From assembly GCF_001426525.1 (NCBI RefSeq), contig NZ_LMEW01000012.1:208332-272331 (forward strand): DNA of 64,000 bases, read 5' to 3'. The notes below the pieces were generated by a model that did not search any database, was not told the DNA's origin, and saw only the letters and a program-made list of their open reading frames with translations. Shown piece after piece: positions 35,918 through 44,398 of the stretch. A program made the position numbers and the translations under genes. Position 1 is the stretch's first letter. Each line of letters starts with the position of its first letter. This DNA is from Massilia sp. Root133 (GTDB lineage Bacteria > Pseudomonadota > Gammaproteobacteria > Burkholderiales > Burkholderiaceae_D).

Positions 35918-36556
35918 ATGACCGAGAAGACCGTCCACATCATGCTGGTCGACGACCACCCCCTCGTGCGCGACGGCCTGCGCGCGCGGCTGGAAGCGGT
36001 ATCCCACTTCCGCGTCGTGGCGGAAGCGGATTCCGGCTTTGATGCGCTGGCGCTCGCGGGCAGTACGCGCATCGACCTCGTGCTGATGGACATCACCATG
36101 CGCGACGGCAGCGGCATCGAAGCCACCGCGCGCCTGTACGCGAACTATCCCGACATCGCCGTGCTGATCCTGTCCATGCACGACAAGCTGGAATACGTCA
36201 CGCAGGCGATGCAGGCGGGCGCGCGCGGCTACGTGCTGAAGGATGCACCGGGCAAGGACATCGTCCTCGCCATCGACACCGTCGTGGCCGGCGGCATCTA
36301 CTACAGCGCCGCCGTCGCGCGCCAGCTCGCGCGCCCCGCCGCGCAGGACAACCAGCTGACGTCGCGCGAGCAGGAAGTGCTGCGCCACATCGCCAACGGC
36401 GAGTCGAACAAGCAGATCGCGAAGGCGCTCGACCTGTCCGTGCGCACGGTCGAGACGCACCGCCTGAACATCAAGCGCAAGCTTGGCATCGAAGGGCAGG
36501 CGGAGCTGATCAAGTTCGCCGTCCAGCACGGCAGGGTGGGCGGCTCGGGATCGTAA
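35918..36556 (+). CDS. LuxR/NarL-family response regulator
   Basis: 212 aa, ATG directly after the kinase TGA. Receiver: MLVDDHPLVRDG, phospho-Asp in LVLMDITMRDGSG, Lys in YVLKDA. C-terminal helix-turn-helix: LTSREQEVLRHIANGESNKQIAKAL followed by LSVRTVETHRLNIKRKLG. It is the cognate partner of the preceding kinase and the likely binder of the CTACGTAG pair between the kinase and cstA. Confidence 0.93.
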   Translation: MTEKTVHIMLVDDHPLVRDGLRARLEAVSHFRVVAEADSGFDALALAGSTRIDLVLMDITMRDGSGIEATARLYANYPDIAVLILSMHDKLEYVTQAMQAGARGYVLKDAPGKDIVLAIDTVVAGGIYYSAAVARQLARPAAQDNQLTSREQEVLRHIANGESNKQIAKALDLSVRTVETHRLNIKRKLGIEGQAELIKFAVQHGRVGGSGS

Positions 36557-36596
36557 ATATATCTGTAAAACCGTGTCCTATAGGAAACAGAAACAG

Positions 36597-36625
36597 TTGC
36601 TTTCCAATAAGCCGTGCTCTACTAT
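36597..36625 (+). promoter_or_regulatory. Sigma-70-type promoter of the HDOD gene
   Basis: TTGCTT (36597-36602) and TACTAT (36620-36625) are 17 bp apart. The predicted start is near 36632, 24 bp before the ATG. A TCCTATAGGA palindrome lies just upstream. Confidence 0.6.
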
Positions 36626-36655
36626 TAGCTGGTTACTATCAATGCATATTCGCTA

Positions 36656-37816
36656 ATGTCCAGCGCCCCGTTCCCGGTGGTTGAAGTACGCTCCGTCGCC
36701 AACGCGCAGAACGAGTGGGTCGCTCTGTTGCTTGGTACGCCGGGGACCGGACTCGACGATCCTGCATTGCAGGGCCTGTTCGGCACGCCGGACCTGCTGG
36801 CCGCCATTGCGCCCCTCGACTGCATCGTGCTGCTGGACGATGCGGCTGTCCTGACGCCTCCCGTCCTGAACGTGCTGCCGGCCAACCGCGTGCTGCTGGC
36901 CGTGCGCGCGGACGCGCTGGCGACGGACGGCACGGCGCGCCGCCTGGCGGAACTGCAGATGGCCGGCTACCGCGTGCTGATCGACGGCGCGCTGCCGGAA
37001 GGCGTCGCCGCACCGATCGCGCTGCGCACCGTGGCGCGCGATGGCCGCACGGCGCTGCCGCGCGCCGGCGCGCTGCCGACGTTGTTCGGACCGCACCTCG
37101 CCTACAACGTCGGCGACATGGACGCGTATCGCGCCTGCGAGAACGCGGGCTTTTCCTGGTTCAGCGGCGACTACGCGCTGGAAGGCAGCGTGGCCGAAGG
37201 CGACGACGGCACGTCGCGCCGGCGCATGCTGACGATGCTCGCGCTGCTGGCGCGCGACGCCGACTCGCGCGAGCTGGAAGCGCAGCTGAAAGCGGATCCG
37301 GCGCTGTCTTATCACCTTTTGAAACTGGTGAACTCCGCCGCGTTCTCGGTCGGTACCCAGATCACGAGCTTCGGCCAGGCGATCAGCCGCCTGGGCCGGC
37401 GCCAGCTGCAGCGCTGGCTGCAACTGCTGCTGTACGCGCGCCAGCACCCGGACAGCCCGCCGAACCTGATGCTGCCGGTGGCCGCATTGCGTGGCGCCGC
37501 GCTGGAAGCGCTGTGCAAGCGCGACGGCGGCGACCGCGACGAGCAGGACCTCGCTTTCATGGCCGGCGTCTTCTCGCTGCTCGATCGCCTGTTCCAGATG
37601 CCGATGGCGGAGATCGTGCAGGACCTGAACCTGCCCGAACACGTCGAAGCCGCCCTGCTGCGGCGTGAAGGGCAACTGGGCCAACGGTTGCGGCTCGCCG
37701 AAGCGGGGCGGCCGGATCCGGAGACGCTGGAGGCAGCGGGCGTCGACGGGCCGGACTGGTGGCAGAGCCAGTTGCACGCCTATCACTGGGCCATCCAGGT
37801 AGCCCGCAATGTCTAG
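36656..37816 (+). CDS. EAL-like/HDOD (YuxH-type) signalling protein
   Basis: 386 aa. The N-terminal half has a degenerate EAL-type barrel without the EAL catalytic residues (for example [33 protein letters not shown]). The C-terminal HDOD domain starts near residue 190 ([42 protein letters not shown]). Such proteins are regulatory adaptors rather than enzymes. The end overlaps the following PAS-GGDEF-EAL gene by 8 bases, so the two are co-translated. Confidence 0.88.
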   Translation: MSSAPFPVVEVRSVANAQNEWVALLLGTPGTGLDDPALQGLFGTPDLLAAIAPLDCIVLLDDAAVLTPPVLNVLPANRVLLAVRADALATDGTARRLAELQMAGYRVLIDGALPEGVAAPIALRTVARDGRTALPRAGALPTLFGPHLAYNVGDMDAYRACENAGFSWFSGDYALEGSVAEGDDGTSRRRMLTMLALLARDADSRELEAQLKADPALSYHLLKLVNSAAFSVGTQITSFGQAISRLGRRQLQRWLQLLLYARQHPDSPPNLMLPVAALRGAALEALCKRDGGDRDEQDLAFMAGVFSLLDRLFQMPMAEIVQDLNLPEHVEAALLRREGQLGQRLRLAEAGRPDPETLEAAGVDGPDWWQSQLHAYHWAIQVARNV

Positions 37817-39893
37817 GATGCCAGCCGCTGCGCCGATCGATTTCGCGGGCGGCAGCGCTGCCGTCTGCGACGCCGTGTTGAAACTCCGTGGGGACGACCT
37901 GTGGGCCGAGCTGGGACGTATCGCGGGCGCGCTGCTCGCGAGCCCGCACTGCGCCTACATCCCGGAAGGCGTCCTGCATCCGCACATGGTGGAGGGGGCG
38001 CTGCTGCAGGAAGTGCGCGCCGACGGCGTGTGCTTCGGCCGCTACGAAGTCGCCGGCCGCGCCTACAGCGTGGACGACCTGCGCCAGCTGGAAGCGCTGG
38101 CCGGCCTCACCGGCACGCTGATGCAGGTGCATTCGCTGGCCCAGCGCACGACGCACGCCTATGCCCAGGTCGAAGCGCAGCTGGCGCACCAGTCGCAGAT
38201 CCTCGACCAGATTCACGAATCCGTGCTGACGCTGGACCGCATGGGCTACATCACCAGCTGGAACAAGGGCGCCGAGCGCCTGTTCGGCTACACGGCGCTG
38301 GAAGCCGTCGGCCGCAACATTCTGTTCCTGTACGCGGACGAAGACCAGGACGCCCAGGACGCCTTCGCGGAGCAGGGCGGCCGCATGATGGAAGTGCGGC
38401 GCCGGAAGAAATCGGGCGAGATCTTCTGGGCCAGCCTGTCGCTGTCGCCGCTGTGCGACCTGGAAGACCGCCCGACCGGCCTGATCGCGTATCTCACCGA
38501 CATCACGGAACGCAAGCTGGCCGAGGAGCGCCTGCACCACCTGGCCTACTACCACGAGCTGACCGGCCTGCCGAACCGCACGCTGTTCGGCCGCCTCGTC
38601 GACCAGGCCCTGATGGTCGCCCAGCGCAATGAATCGACGGCCTGCGTGCTGTACCTGGACCTGAACCGTTTCAAACTGATCAACGGCACGCTGGGCCGCC
38701 GGGTCGGCGACGACCTGCTGCGCCTGGTCGCCGAACGCCTGCGCAACGCGCTGCGTGACGAGGATGTCGTGGCGCACCTGTCCGGCGACGAGTTTGCCGT
38801 CGGGCTGTTCGACATCCGCCAGCACTTCGAGGCCACGACGGTCGCGCAGAAGCTGCAGTCCGCGCTGGAAGCGCCGTTCCTCGTGCAGGGCCACGACCTG
38901 CGCGTGGGCGCGAGCATCGGCATTTCCGTCTACCCGCAGGACGGCCAGGATGCCGAGACGCTGCTGCGCATGGCCGACATCGCGATGGAACGCGCCAAGG
39001 AACACGCGGAAAACCCGGACCGCAGCGTCGCCTTCTACCGCCTCGACATGAACGAGGGCATGCAGCAGCGCATGCTGATCGAATCCGGCCTGCGTCACGC
39101 CCTCGGTAACGGCGAACTGATCCTGCACTACCAGCCGAAATTCGAAATCGGCTCGAGCCGCCTGGTGGGCGCCGAAGCCCTCGTGCGCTGGAGGCATCCG
39201 GTGCGGGGCATGGTCCCGCCGATCGAATTCATCCCCCTGGCCGAAAGCACGGGCCTGATCGTGCAGGTGGGCGAGTGGGTGCTGGAACAGGCCTGCGCCC
39301 AGGCCGCGATCTGGCAACGCGCCGGCCTGCCGCCGTTCCGCCTGGCGGTGAACGTGTCCGCACGCGAATTCACGCCGTCGCTGCCGGGCCGCGTCGCGGA
39401 AACCCTGCGCCGCTACCGCCTGGACCCGCACTGGCTGGAACTGGAGATCACGGAAAGCACGCTGATGCACGACATCGAGCACGTGATCGCCATCATGGAC
39501 CGCATCAGCGCGCTGGGCGTGGCGCTGTCGCTGGACGATTTCGGCACGGGTTATTCGAGCCTGTCGTACCTGAAGCGCTTTCCGATCGACACCTTGAAGA
39601 TCGACCGCTCGTTCACGACCGGCATCCCGCTGGACCCGAGCGATTGCGCGATCGCGAGCACCATCATCGGCATGGGACGCAAGCTGGGACACCGTGTCAT
39701 CGCGGAAGGTGTGGAGACCGTGGAGCAGCTGGAATTCCTGCGCCAGGCGGGGTGCGACGAGGTGCAGGGCTATCTGTATGGGAAGCCGTTGCCGGCGTAT
39801 GAGTTCGAGAAAAGCTTGCGGGAGAACTGGCTGCTGATGGGCATGGGGGAGGCGGCATCGTCGGCCGTCCGTTTGCTGCCCGTGGGGCAATGA
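37809..39893 (+). CDS. PAS-GGDEF-EAL protein with degenerate SGDEF motif
   Basis: 694 aa (or 691 from ATG 37818). An N-terminal segment of about 110 residues is followed by a PAS domain ([24 protein letters not shown]), a GGDEF domain whose motif reads SGDEF ([11 protein letters not shown]), and an intact EAL domain ([37 protein letters not shown]). The altered first glycine suggests the cyclase half is weak or regulatory and the protein acts mainly as a c-di-GMP phosphodiesterase. No transmembrane segment is seen, so it is cytosolic. Confidence 0.9.
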   Translation: MSRMPAAAPIDFAGGSAAVCDAVLKLRGDDLWAELGRIAGALLASPHCAYIPEGVLHPHMVEGALLQEVRADGVCFGRYEVAGRAYSVDDLRQLEALAGLTGTLMQVHSLAQRTTHAYAQVEAQLAHQSQILDQIHESVLTLDRMGYITSWNKGAERLFGYTALEAVGRNILFLYADEDQDAQDAFAEQGGRMMEVRRRKKSGEIFWASLSLSPLCDLEDRPTGLIAYLTDITERKLAEERLHHLAYYHELTGLPNRTLFGRLVDQALMVAQRNESTACVLYLDLNRFKLINGTLGRRVGDDLLRLVAERLRNALRDEDVVAHLSGDEFAVGLFDIRQHFEATTVAQKLQSALEAPFLVQGHDLRVGASIGISVYPQDGQDAETLLRMADIAMERAKEHAENPDRSVAFYRLDMNEGMQQRMLIESGLRHALGNGELILHYQPKFEIGSSRLVGAEALVRWRHPVRGMVPPIEFIPLAESTGLIVQVGEWVLEQACAQAAIWQRAGLPPFRLAVNVSAREFTPSLPGRVAETLRRYRLDPHWLELEITESTLMHDIEHVIAIMDRISALGVALSLDDFGTGYSSLSYLKRFPIDTLKIDRSFTTGIPLDPSDCAIASTIIGMGRKLGHRVIAEGVETVEQLEFLRQAGCDEVQGYLYGKPLPAYEFEKSLRENWLLMGMGEAASSAVRLLPVGQ

Positions 39894-39899
39894 TTTATG

Positions 39900-39905
39900 T
39901 ATAAT
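39900..39905 (+). promoter_or_regulatory. -10 element of the tRNA-Ser gene
   Basis: A perfect TATAAT lies 12 bp upstream of the mature tRNA 5' end and 6 bp after the stop of the GGDEF-EAL gene. No convincing -35 was found at 16-18 bp spacing. Confidence 0.6.
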
Positions 39906-39917
39906 GCCGGTTCCTCA

Positions 39918-40007
39918 GGAAGCGTGGCCGAGTGGTTGAAGGCAGCAGTCTTGAAAACTGCCGACGGGGGAACCCGTTCGTGAGTTCGAATCTCACCGCT
40001 TCCGCCA
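39918..40007 (+). tRNA. tRNA-Ser (anticodon UGA)
   Basis: 90 nt including an encoded CCA (40005-40007). The acceptor GGAAGCG pairs with CGCTTCC. The anticodon stem GCAGT/ACTGC closes a 7-nt loop with TGA at 39952-39954. A long variable arm (CGACGGGGGAACCCGTTCG) and T-loop TTCGAAT are present, as expected for a class II serine tRNA. Its 3' strand takes part in an unusual 30-bp inverted repeat with the terminator. Confidence 0.96.
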
Positions 40008-40060
40008 GGAAACAAAAGAAACCGCCCGAAGGCGGTTTTTTTTGTTTCCTGGCGGAAGCG
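39997..40060 (+). terminator. tRNA-Ser terminator embedded in a 30-bp inverted repeat
   Basis: The core terminator is ACCGCC-cgaa-GGCGGT with eight T at 40036-40043. Its stem does not stop there. Positions 39997-40026, which include the tRNA acceptor 3' strand and CCA, are complementary to 40031-40060 over 30 pairs with a single G-U. An ordinary terminator would be about 8 bp. Confidence 0.85.
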
Positions 40061-40061
40061 A

Positions 40062-40160
40062 GCGAGGCGCCTGCGCGCCTCGCGTGTGAGATTCGAAGGG
40101 CTGCGCTTGCAAGCGCAGCCCTCTCCGAATCGCCCATTTGCTGTCCGCGCAGCGGACAGC
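40062..40160. repeat. String of perfect palindromes and inverted tRNA T-arm copy
   Basis: In order: GCGAGGCGC-ctgc-GCGCCTCGC (40062-40083); GTGAGATTCGAA (40086-40097), the exact complement of the tRNA T-arm 39985-39996; a perfect 24-bp palindrome without spacer at 40098-40121 (half-site GGGCTGCGCTTG); and GCTGTCCGC-gca-GCGGACAGC (40140-40160). A smaller GCGCC-gcag-GCGC follows near 40161-40173. No coding function is evident. Confidence 0.85.
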
Positions 40161-40188
40161 GCGCCGCAGGCGCATACATATAAGCTGA

Positions 40189-40407
40189 TCAGCAGACAAC
40201 AGCTGCCCCAGCCGTATCCTCCACGCGGGGTTCGCAATGAGGCATCGGGCGCCGGTCCCACGGTCGGGTCAGCACGCGCAATGCGACTTCAAGTGGAATA
40301 AGGTTTTCAGCGAACGTCCGGGCAACTGCTTGGGTGCTATGGAAAGGGCGGTTTGTTTGAATCGCATCGATGAGGATGGCCGTAAGTCGGTCCGTTCTTC
40401 TTTTCAT
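40189..40407 (-). CDS. Small conserved-looking hypothetical protein
   Basis: 72 aa with AAAGGA 6 nt before its ATG (40407). The protein is helical and basic: TDRLTAILIDAIQTNRP, STQAVARTFAENLIPLEVALRVLTRP. The layout (a short N-terminal helix, an alternation of helix and turn, then RVL.RP..RR) looks like a real small protein and not an antisense shadow. Function unknown; I cannot name the family. It fills most of the gap between the tRNA palindromes and the amidase. Confidence 0.5.
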   Translation of the reverse strand: MKRRTDRLTAILIDAIQTNRPFHSTQAVARTFAENLIPLEVALRVLTRPWDRRPMPHCEPRVEDTAGAAVVC

Positions 40408-40513
40408 AATCGGTCCTTTGAATTTTGTCTGGCCATTCTGGGACCGCTAACGCTAATCACCTACGGTTCAAATGTAACGCCCGCCACAAGTGCACAGGCC
40501 CCCTGACAACATG

Positions 40514-42010
40514 TCAGCCGCGTGCCATCCCCGGCATCCGATCGAACCACGGCTGCACCTCTTCCAACTGCCGCGCCACCTGCAACAACCTATCCTCGCT
40601 CCCGAACGGCCCCATGAACTGCACCCCGAGCGGCAATCCATCCGCCGTCCAGTGCAACGGCACGCTCATCGCCGGCGTCCCGGTTAGGTTCGACAATTGG
40701 GTAAAAGGCACATAACGCAGGTTGTCGGTGGCAATCTTGTCGACCGTCTTGTCAAGCAACCCAAGCCGCGCCAGCACACCGAGGATGCCCGTTCCGTGCA
40801 GGAACCCCAGCACGCGCTGCTCCGCCGCCGACGGATCCCCGGTCCCATGCTTGATCGGCGGATGCGCCAGCGTCGGCGTCAAAAACAGATCGTAGCGTCC
40901 AAAGTAATCCCCCACCGCACGCGAAAACTCGTTCCAGCGATTCAGTTCGGTGGTCAGCCGCGTCGCCGACACGCTGTCCCCCAGCGTCACGAGAATCCGG
41001 TTCATCAGTTCCACCTCATCGCGCCGCGCCCCCAACGCCTGCGCGCGTCGTACGGCCGCCGGGATCTGTCCGAAGTACACGTGCAAATAACTTTTCGCGA
41101 GCGCTGCGCCATCGATAGCAGGCGCCGCTTCCTCGACCTCATGGCCCAGGCGCGCCAACAACTCGGCCGTCCGCGCGACAGCCCGCACCGCCTCCGGATG
41201 CACCGCCGTGCCTATCGGCGACACCGTCGCATACCCGATGCGCAGCCGGCCCGGATCGCGCCGCATCAGCTCGACGTAGGGCGCGGCCGGTGGCGCAATG
41301 ACGAACGGATCGCCCGGCTCCGCACCCTGCAGCACGTCCAGCGCGAGCGCGGCATCGCGCACGCTGCGCGAAATCACGCTTTCGCTGGACGCGCCGAACC
41401 AGACTTCGCCAATGCCCGGCCCGGACGACACCCGCCCGCGCGACGGCCGCAGCGTGAACAGCCCGCAGCACGCGGCCGGGATGCGCAGCGACCCGCCGCC
41501 ATCGTTGCCGGCCGCCATCGGCACGATGCCGGCCGCGACCGCCGCCGCCGCGCCGCCGCTCGATCCGCCCGGCGTGCGCGACAAATCCCACGGGTTGTTC
41601 GTGCGGCCGTACAGCACCGGATCGGTGACGCCGCGTGTCGCGAACTCGGGCAAATTCGTCTTGCCGAAGATGACGAGGCCCGCGTCGAGGTAGCGCTGCA
41701 CGACGTGGGCGTGGCGCGCCGGCACATTGTTGGTCATGCTGCGGCTGCCGTAGGTCGTCGGGATGCCCGCGTAGTCCTGCACGCCGTCCTTGATGAGGAA
41801 GGGGACGCCGGCCAGCGGACCGGTCAATGGTCCCGCGACCCGGGCCCGCGCCTCGCGCTCCATCAGCCGCACGACGGCGTTCACGCGGCCATGCACGCGC
41901 GCGTGTTGCGCGAGGGCGAGTTCGAGCAGTGCTCCGGGGCTGACGTCGCCGGCGGCCACGCGGGCGGCGAGAGCGGTGGCGTCGTGGACCAGGTAGTCGG
42001 CGTGGTTCAT
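40514..42010 (-). CDS. Amidase-signature family hydrolase
   Basis: 498 aa from ATG 42010, preceded by AAAGAGA; the frame extends 63 bases upstream without support. The Ser-cisSer-Lys triad is visible: Lys74 in PFLIKDGV, Ser150 in RTPGGSSGG and Ser174 in NDGGGSLRIPA. It hydrolyses amides in the cytosol; the sequence is close to 6-aminohexanoate-cyclic-dimer-hydrolase-like amidases, but the substrate is unknown. No signal peptide is seen. Confidence 0.9.
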   Translation of the reverse strand: MNHADYLVHDATALAARVAAGDVSPGALLELALAQHARVHGRVNAVVRLMEREARARVAGPLTGPLAGVPFLIKDGVQDYAGIPTTYGSRSMTNNVPARHAHVVQRYLDAGLVIFGKTNLPEFATRGVTDPVLYGRTNNPWDLSRTPGGSSGGAAAAVAAGIVPMAAGNDGGGSLRIPAACCGLFTLRPSRGRVSSGPGIGEVWFGASSESVISRSVRDAALALDVLQGAEPGDPFVIAPPAAPYVELMRRDPGRLRIGYATVSPIGTAVHPEAVRAVARTAELLARLGHEVEEAAPAIDGAALAKSYLHVYFGQIPAAVRRAQALGARRDEVELMNRILVTLGDSVSATRLTTELNRWNEFSRAVGDYFGRYDLFLTPTLAHPPIKHGTGDPSAAEQRVLGFLHGTGILGVLARLGLLDKTVDKIATDNLRYVPFTQLSNLTGTPAMSVPLHWTADGLPLGVQFMGPFGSEDRLLQVARQLEEVQPWFDRMPGMARG

Positions 42011-42141
42011 CGTGTCTCTTTCATGTTGTGCTGGCCAGCCGGCCATCTTGTCATGAAGGAATTGTTGCCGCAAGGTCGGACATGCTACGATTACAGGAAT
42101 CCGAGGCCATCCTCTAGACCTTCGTATCGGAATCCGCGACC

Positions 42142-42873
42142 ATGTCCGAAGTCACGCAAATCATCAGCACGATCAAGCGCCAACTGAAGCTGCAAGGTAA
42201 AACGTATCGCGACGTGGCCGGTGCGCTGGGCCTGTCGGAGGCGAGCGTCAAGCGACTGCTCACGTCGGACACGCTCGGTGTCGACCGCCTCGTCGAGATC
42301 AGCAACCTGCTGGGCTTTACGCTGGCCGAGCTCGCGCAGGAGGCCGCGCTCTCCGGTACCCGCCTGCACACCTTGAGCGCGGAACAGGAAAAGGAACTCG
42401 TGTCGGACACGAAGTTGCTGCTCGTGGCCGCGTGCGCGCTGAATCACTGGACGCTGGCGGACATCCTCGCGGTGTATCGCCTGACGGAAGCCGAGTGCCT
42501 GCAAAAGCTGCTGCATCTCGACCGCCTGCACCTGATCGCGCTGATGCCCGGCAACCGCATCCGCCTGAACGTCGCGCGCGATTTCGACTGGCTGCCCGAC
42601 GGTCCCATCCGCCAGTACTTCCGCACGCAGGGACTGGCCGATTTCCTCGACGGCCGCTTCGACCGCTCCGACGAGACGCTCGCCTTCACGCACGGGATGC
42701 TGACGGAAAGCGCGCTCGCGTCCATGCAGGTGGAACTGCGCCGGCTGCGTGCGCGCTTTGCCGAGCTGCACGAGGAAAGCCTCGCGTCGCCGCTGCCCAA
42801 GCGGCGGGGCAGCGGGCTGTTGCTGGCGCTGCGCGAGTGGGAGCCGGCCGGCTTCACCGCGCTGCGCCGATGA
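42142..42873 (+). CDS. Helix-turn-helix (Cro/CI-type) transcriptional regulator
   Basis: 243 aa. The N-terminal HTH (YRDVAGALGLSEASVKRLLT, about 24-50) is followed by a long helical region with LTEAECLQKLLHLDRLHLIALMPGNRIRLNVARDFDWLPDGPI, resembling a second winged-helix-like unit, and a C-terminal coiled helix. Neighbours are an amidase (divergent) and an amylase (convergent), so its target is not evident from context. Confidence 0.82.
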   Translation: MSEVTQIISTIKRQLKLQGKTYRDVAGALGLSEASVKRLLTSDTLGVDRLVEISNLLGFTLAELAQEAALSGTRLHTLSAEQEKELVSDTKLLLVAACALNHWTLADILAVYRLTEAECLQKLLHLDRLHLIALMPGNRIRLNVARDFDWLPDGPIRQYFRTQGLADFLDGRFDRSDETLAFTHGMLTESALASMQVELRRLRARFAELHEESLASPLPKRRGSGLLLALREWEPAGFTALRR

Positions 42874-42879
42874 CGATGC

Positions 42880-44211
42880 TTACTTGGCGCGTGCGTCGAT
42901 GCGGTAATCCCACGCCGCCAGCGTCTGCTGCTTGCCTCCTGGCAGGCTGAAACGCTGCGCGTCGTTCGACACGTTGACCGTCACCTGCACGTTGTTGCCC
43001 TTCAATGCACGGCGGAACGCGAACACCTTGTCGTTACCCGTCTGCAGCACCTGAACGGGACCGCCGTACTGGCCGTTCCACAGCGCCGGATTGGCGTGCT
43101 TGAGCGCGAGCAGCTTCGTGTAGAAGGGCGCGTAGGCGTAATCCTTCCACTGGATCGGATCCTTTTCGAAGAATTCGATACGCTTGTCGAGGCCGGCTTC
43201 CTGGCCGCCATAGATCAGCGGCATGCCAGGCAAGGTCGCGGCCAGCACGGCCATCGCCTTGAAGGCCGGCCCGTACAGCTCGACGTCGCTGCCGGCCCAG
43301 GAATTCTCGTCGTGGTTGCTCGTGAAGCGCATCCGATACGCGCCCGGCGGAAACGCTTTCGGCGGGTGCTCGAGGAAGTTTGCCAGCGTGCGCGCGTCCG
43401 CCTTGCCTTTCGCAATGGCCTTGAACAAGTCTTTCGTGTCCCAGCCGTAGGTCATGTCGAAGGCGTGCTCGTGCAGGTCGGGCTTGTCGGCCTCGGCCAG
43501 CATGAACACCGGTTTGACGCGGTCGAGCTCGGCTCTAGCCTCGTTCCAGAACGGCGTCGGCACCTTGCCGGCGACGTCGCAGCGGAAGCCGTCGATGTCC
43601 GCTTCGCGCACCCAGTACAGCATCGCGTCCGTCATGCCTTTCCACAGGCCGGGCTTGGTCCAGTCGAGGCCCGTCACGTCGGTCCAGTACTCGGGCTCGG
43701 CGCCGTCCGTATAGGTGACGGGATAGATCTCCCCCTTGTCATTCTTGAGATACCAGTCGCTGTGTTCCTGCGTCCACGGATTGTCGAACGCGGTGTGGTT
43801 CGCGACCCAGTCGATGATCACGTGCATGCCCAGGCCGTGCGCCTGCTTCACCAGTGCCTTGAGGTCGTCGAGCGTGCCGAATTCCGGGTTGACCGCCGTG
43901 TAGTCGCGCACGGCGTAATAGCTGCCCAGCGTGCCCTTGCGGTTCTTTTCGCCGATCGGCTGGACCGGCATCAGCCACAGGATGTCCACGCCCATTTTTT
44001 TCAGGCGGGGCAGGTGTTGCGCAAACGCCTTGAACGTACCTTCGGGCGTGTATTGCCGGATGTTCACTTCGTAGATATTGGCGTTGCGCGACCAGCTCAC
44101 GTGCGGCATCGGCGCCGCCTCTGTCGCGGCGGCCGCGGGCAGGGCCGCGCATAATGCCAGGGAAAGTGTAGTCAGGGTACGGTGTAGCTGTCTCATCGTT
44201 CTCATTTTCAT
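42880..44211 (-). CDS. GH13 alpha-amylase-family glycoside hydrolase, exported
   Basis: 443 aa with a signal peptide (LTTLSLALCAALPAAAA). The four GH13 regions are present: DWVANHT, DGFRCDVA with the nucleophile Asp, MLAEAD with the acid/base Glu, and FTSNHDENS with the third Asp. It is a compact enzyme with a short C-terminal beta domain and is probably periplasmic. It diverges from a porin gene, and the two share a promoter region, suggesting co-ordinated maltodextrin or glucan use. Confidence 0.93.
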   Translation of the reverse strand: MKMRTMRQLHRTLTTLSLALCAALPAAAATEAAPMPHVSWSRNANIYEVNIRQYTPEGTFKAFAQHLPRLKKMGVDILWLMPVQPIGEKNRKGTLGSYYAVRDYTAVNPEFGTLDDLKALVKQAHGLGMHVIIDWVANHTAFDNPWTQEHSDWYLKNDKGEIYPVTYTDGAEPEYWTDVTGLDWTKPGLWKGMTDAMLYWVREADIDGFRCDVAGKVPTPFWNEARAELDRVKPVFMLAEADKPDLHEHAFDMTYGWDTKDLFKAIAKGKADARTLANFLEHPPKAFPPGAYRMRFTSNHDENSWAGSDVELYGPAFKAMAVLAATLPGMPLIYGGQEAGLDKRIEFFEKDPIQWKDYAYAPFYTKLLALKHANPALWNGQYGGPVQVLQTGNDKVFAFRRALKGNNVQVTVNVSNDAQRFSLPGGKQQTLAAWDYRIDARAK

Positions 44212-44285
44212 GTAGTTTAATTACAAAGCCTGCCGAAGCGATTCTAAAGCGGAATTCCCACGCTGTCATCTTGCCGACATGCAGA

Positions 44286-44303
44286 TGTCAGAATATGCTG
44301 ACA
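44286..44303. promoter_or_regulatory. Inverted repeat TGTCAG-N6-CTGACA, possible operator
   Basis: A perfect 6-bp inverted repeat with a 6-bp AT-rich spacer lies in the divergent region between the amylase (start 44211) and porin (start 44399). A degenerate half, TGTCATCTTGCCGACA, lies just upstream at about 44264-44279. The position suits a shared operator, but no regulator can be assigned. Confidence 0.45.
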
Positions 44304-44398
44304 ACATCACGAGATAAGATGAGAGTGGATTTGTGCGATATTGGACAGATAGGACTGCGGTGTAGCAGCTAATGTTAAGGCGTAGAGAGGGACACGCC

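Noticed and set aside
36563..36595. Possible LexA box (CTGT...ACAG) upstream of the HDOD gene
   Set aside because: The spacing between CTGT and ACAG is far from 8 bp; the only clear feature there is the TCCTATAGGA palindrome.
39932..40301. Open frames of 68-163 aa on both strands over the tRNA and palindromes
   Set aside because: They read through the tRNA gene and hairpins, and their similarity to one another comes from the inverted repeat.
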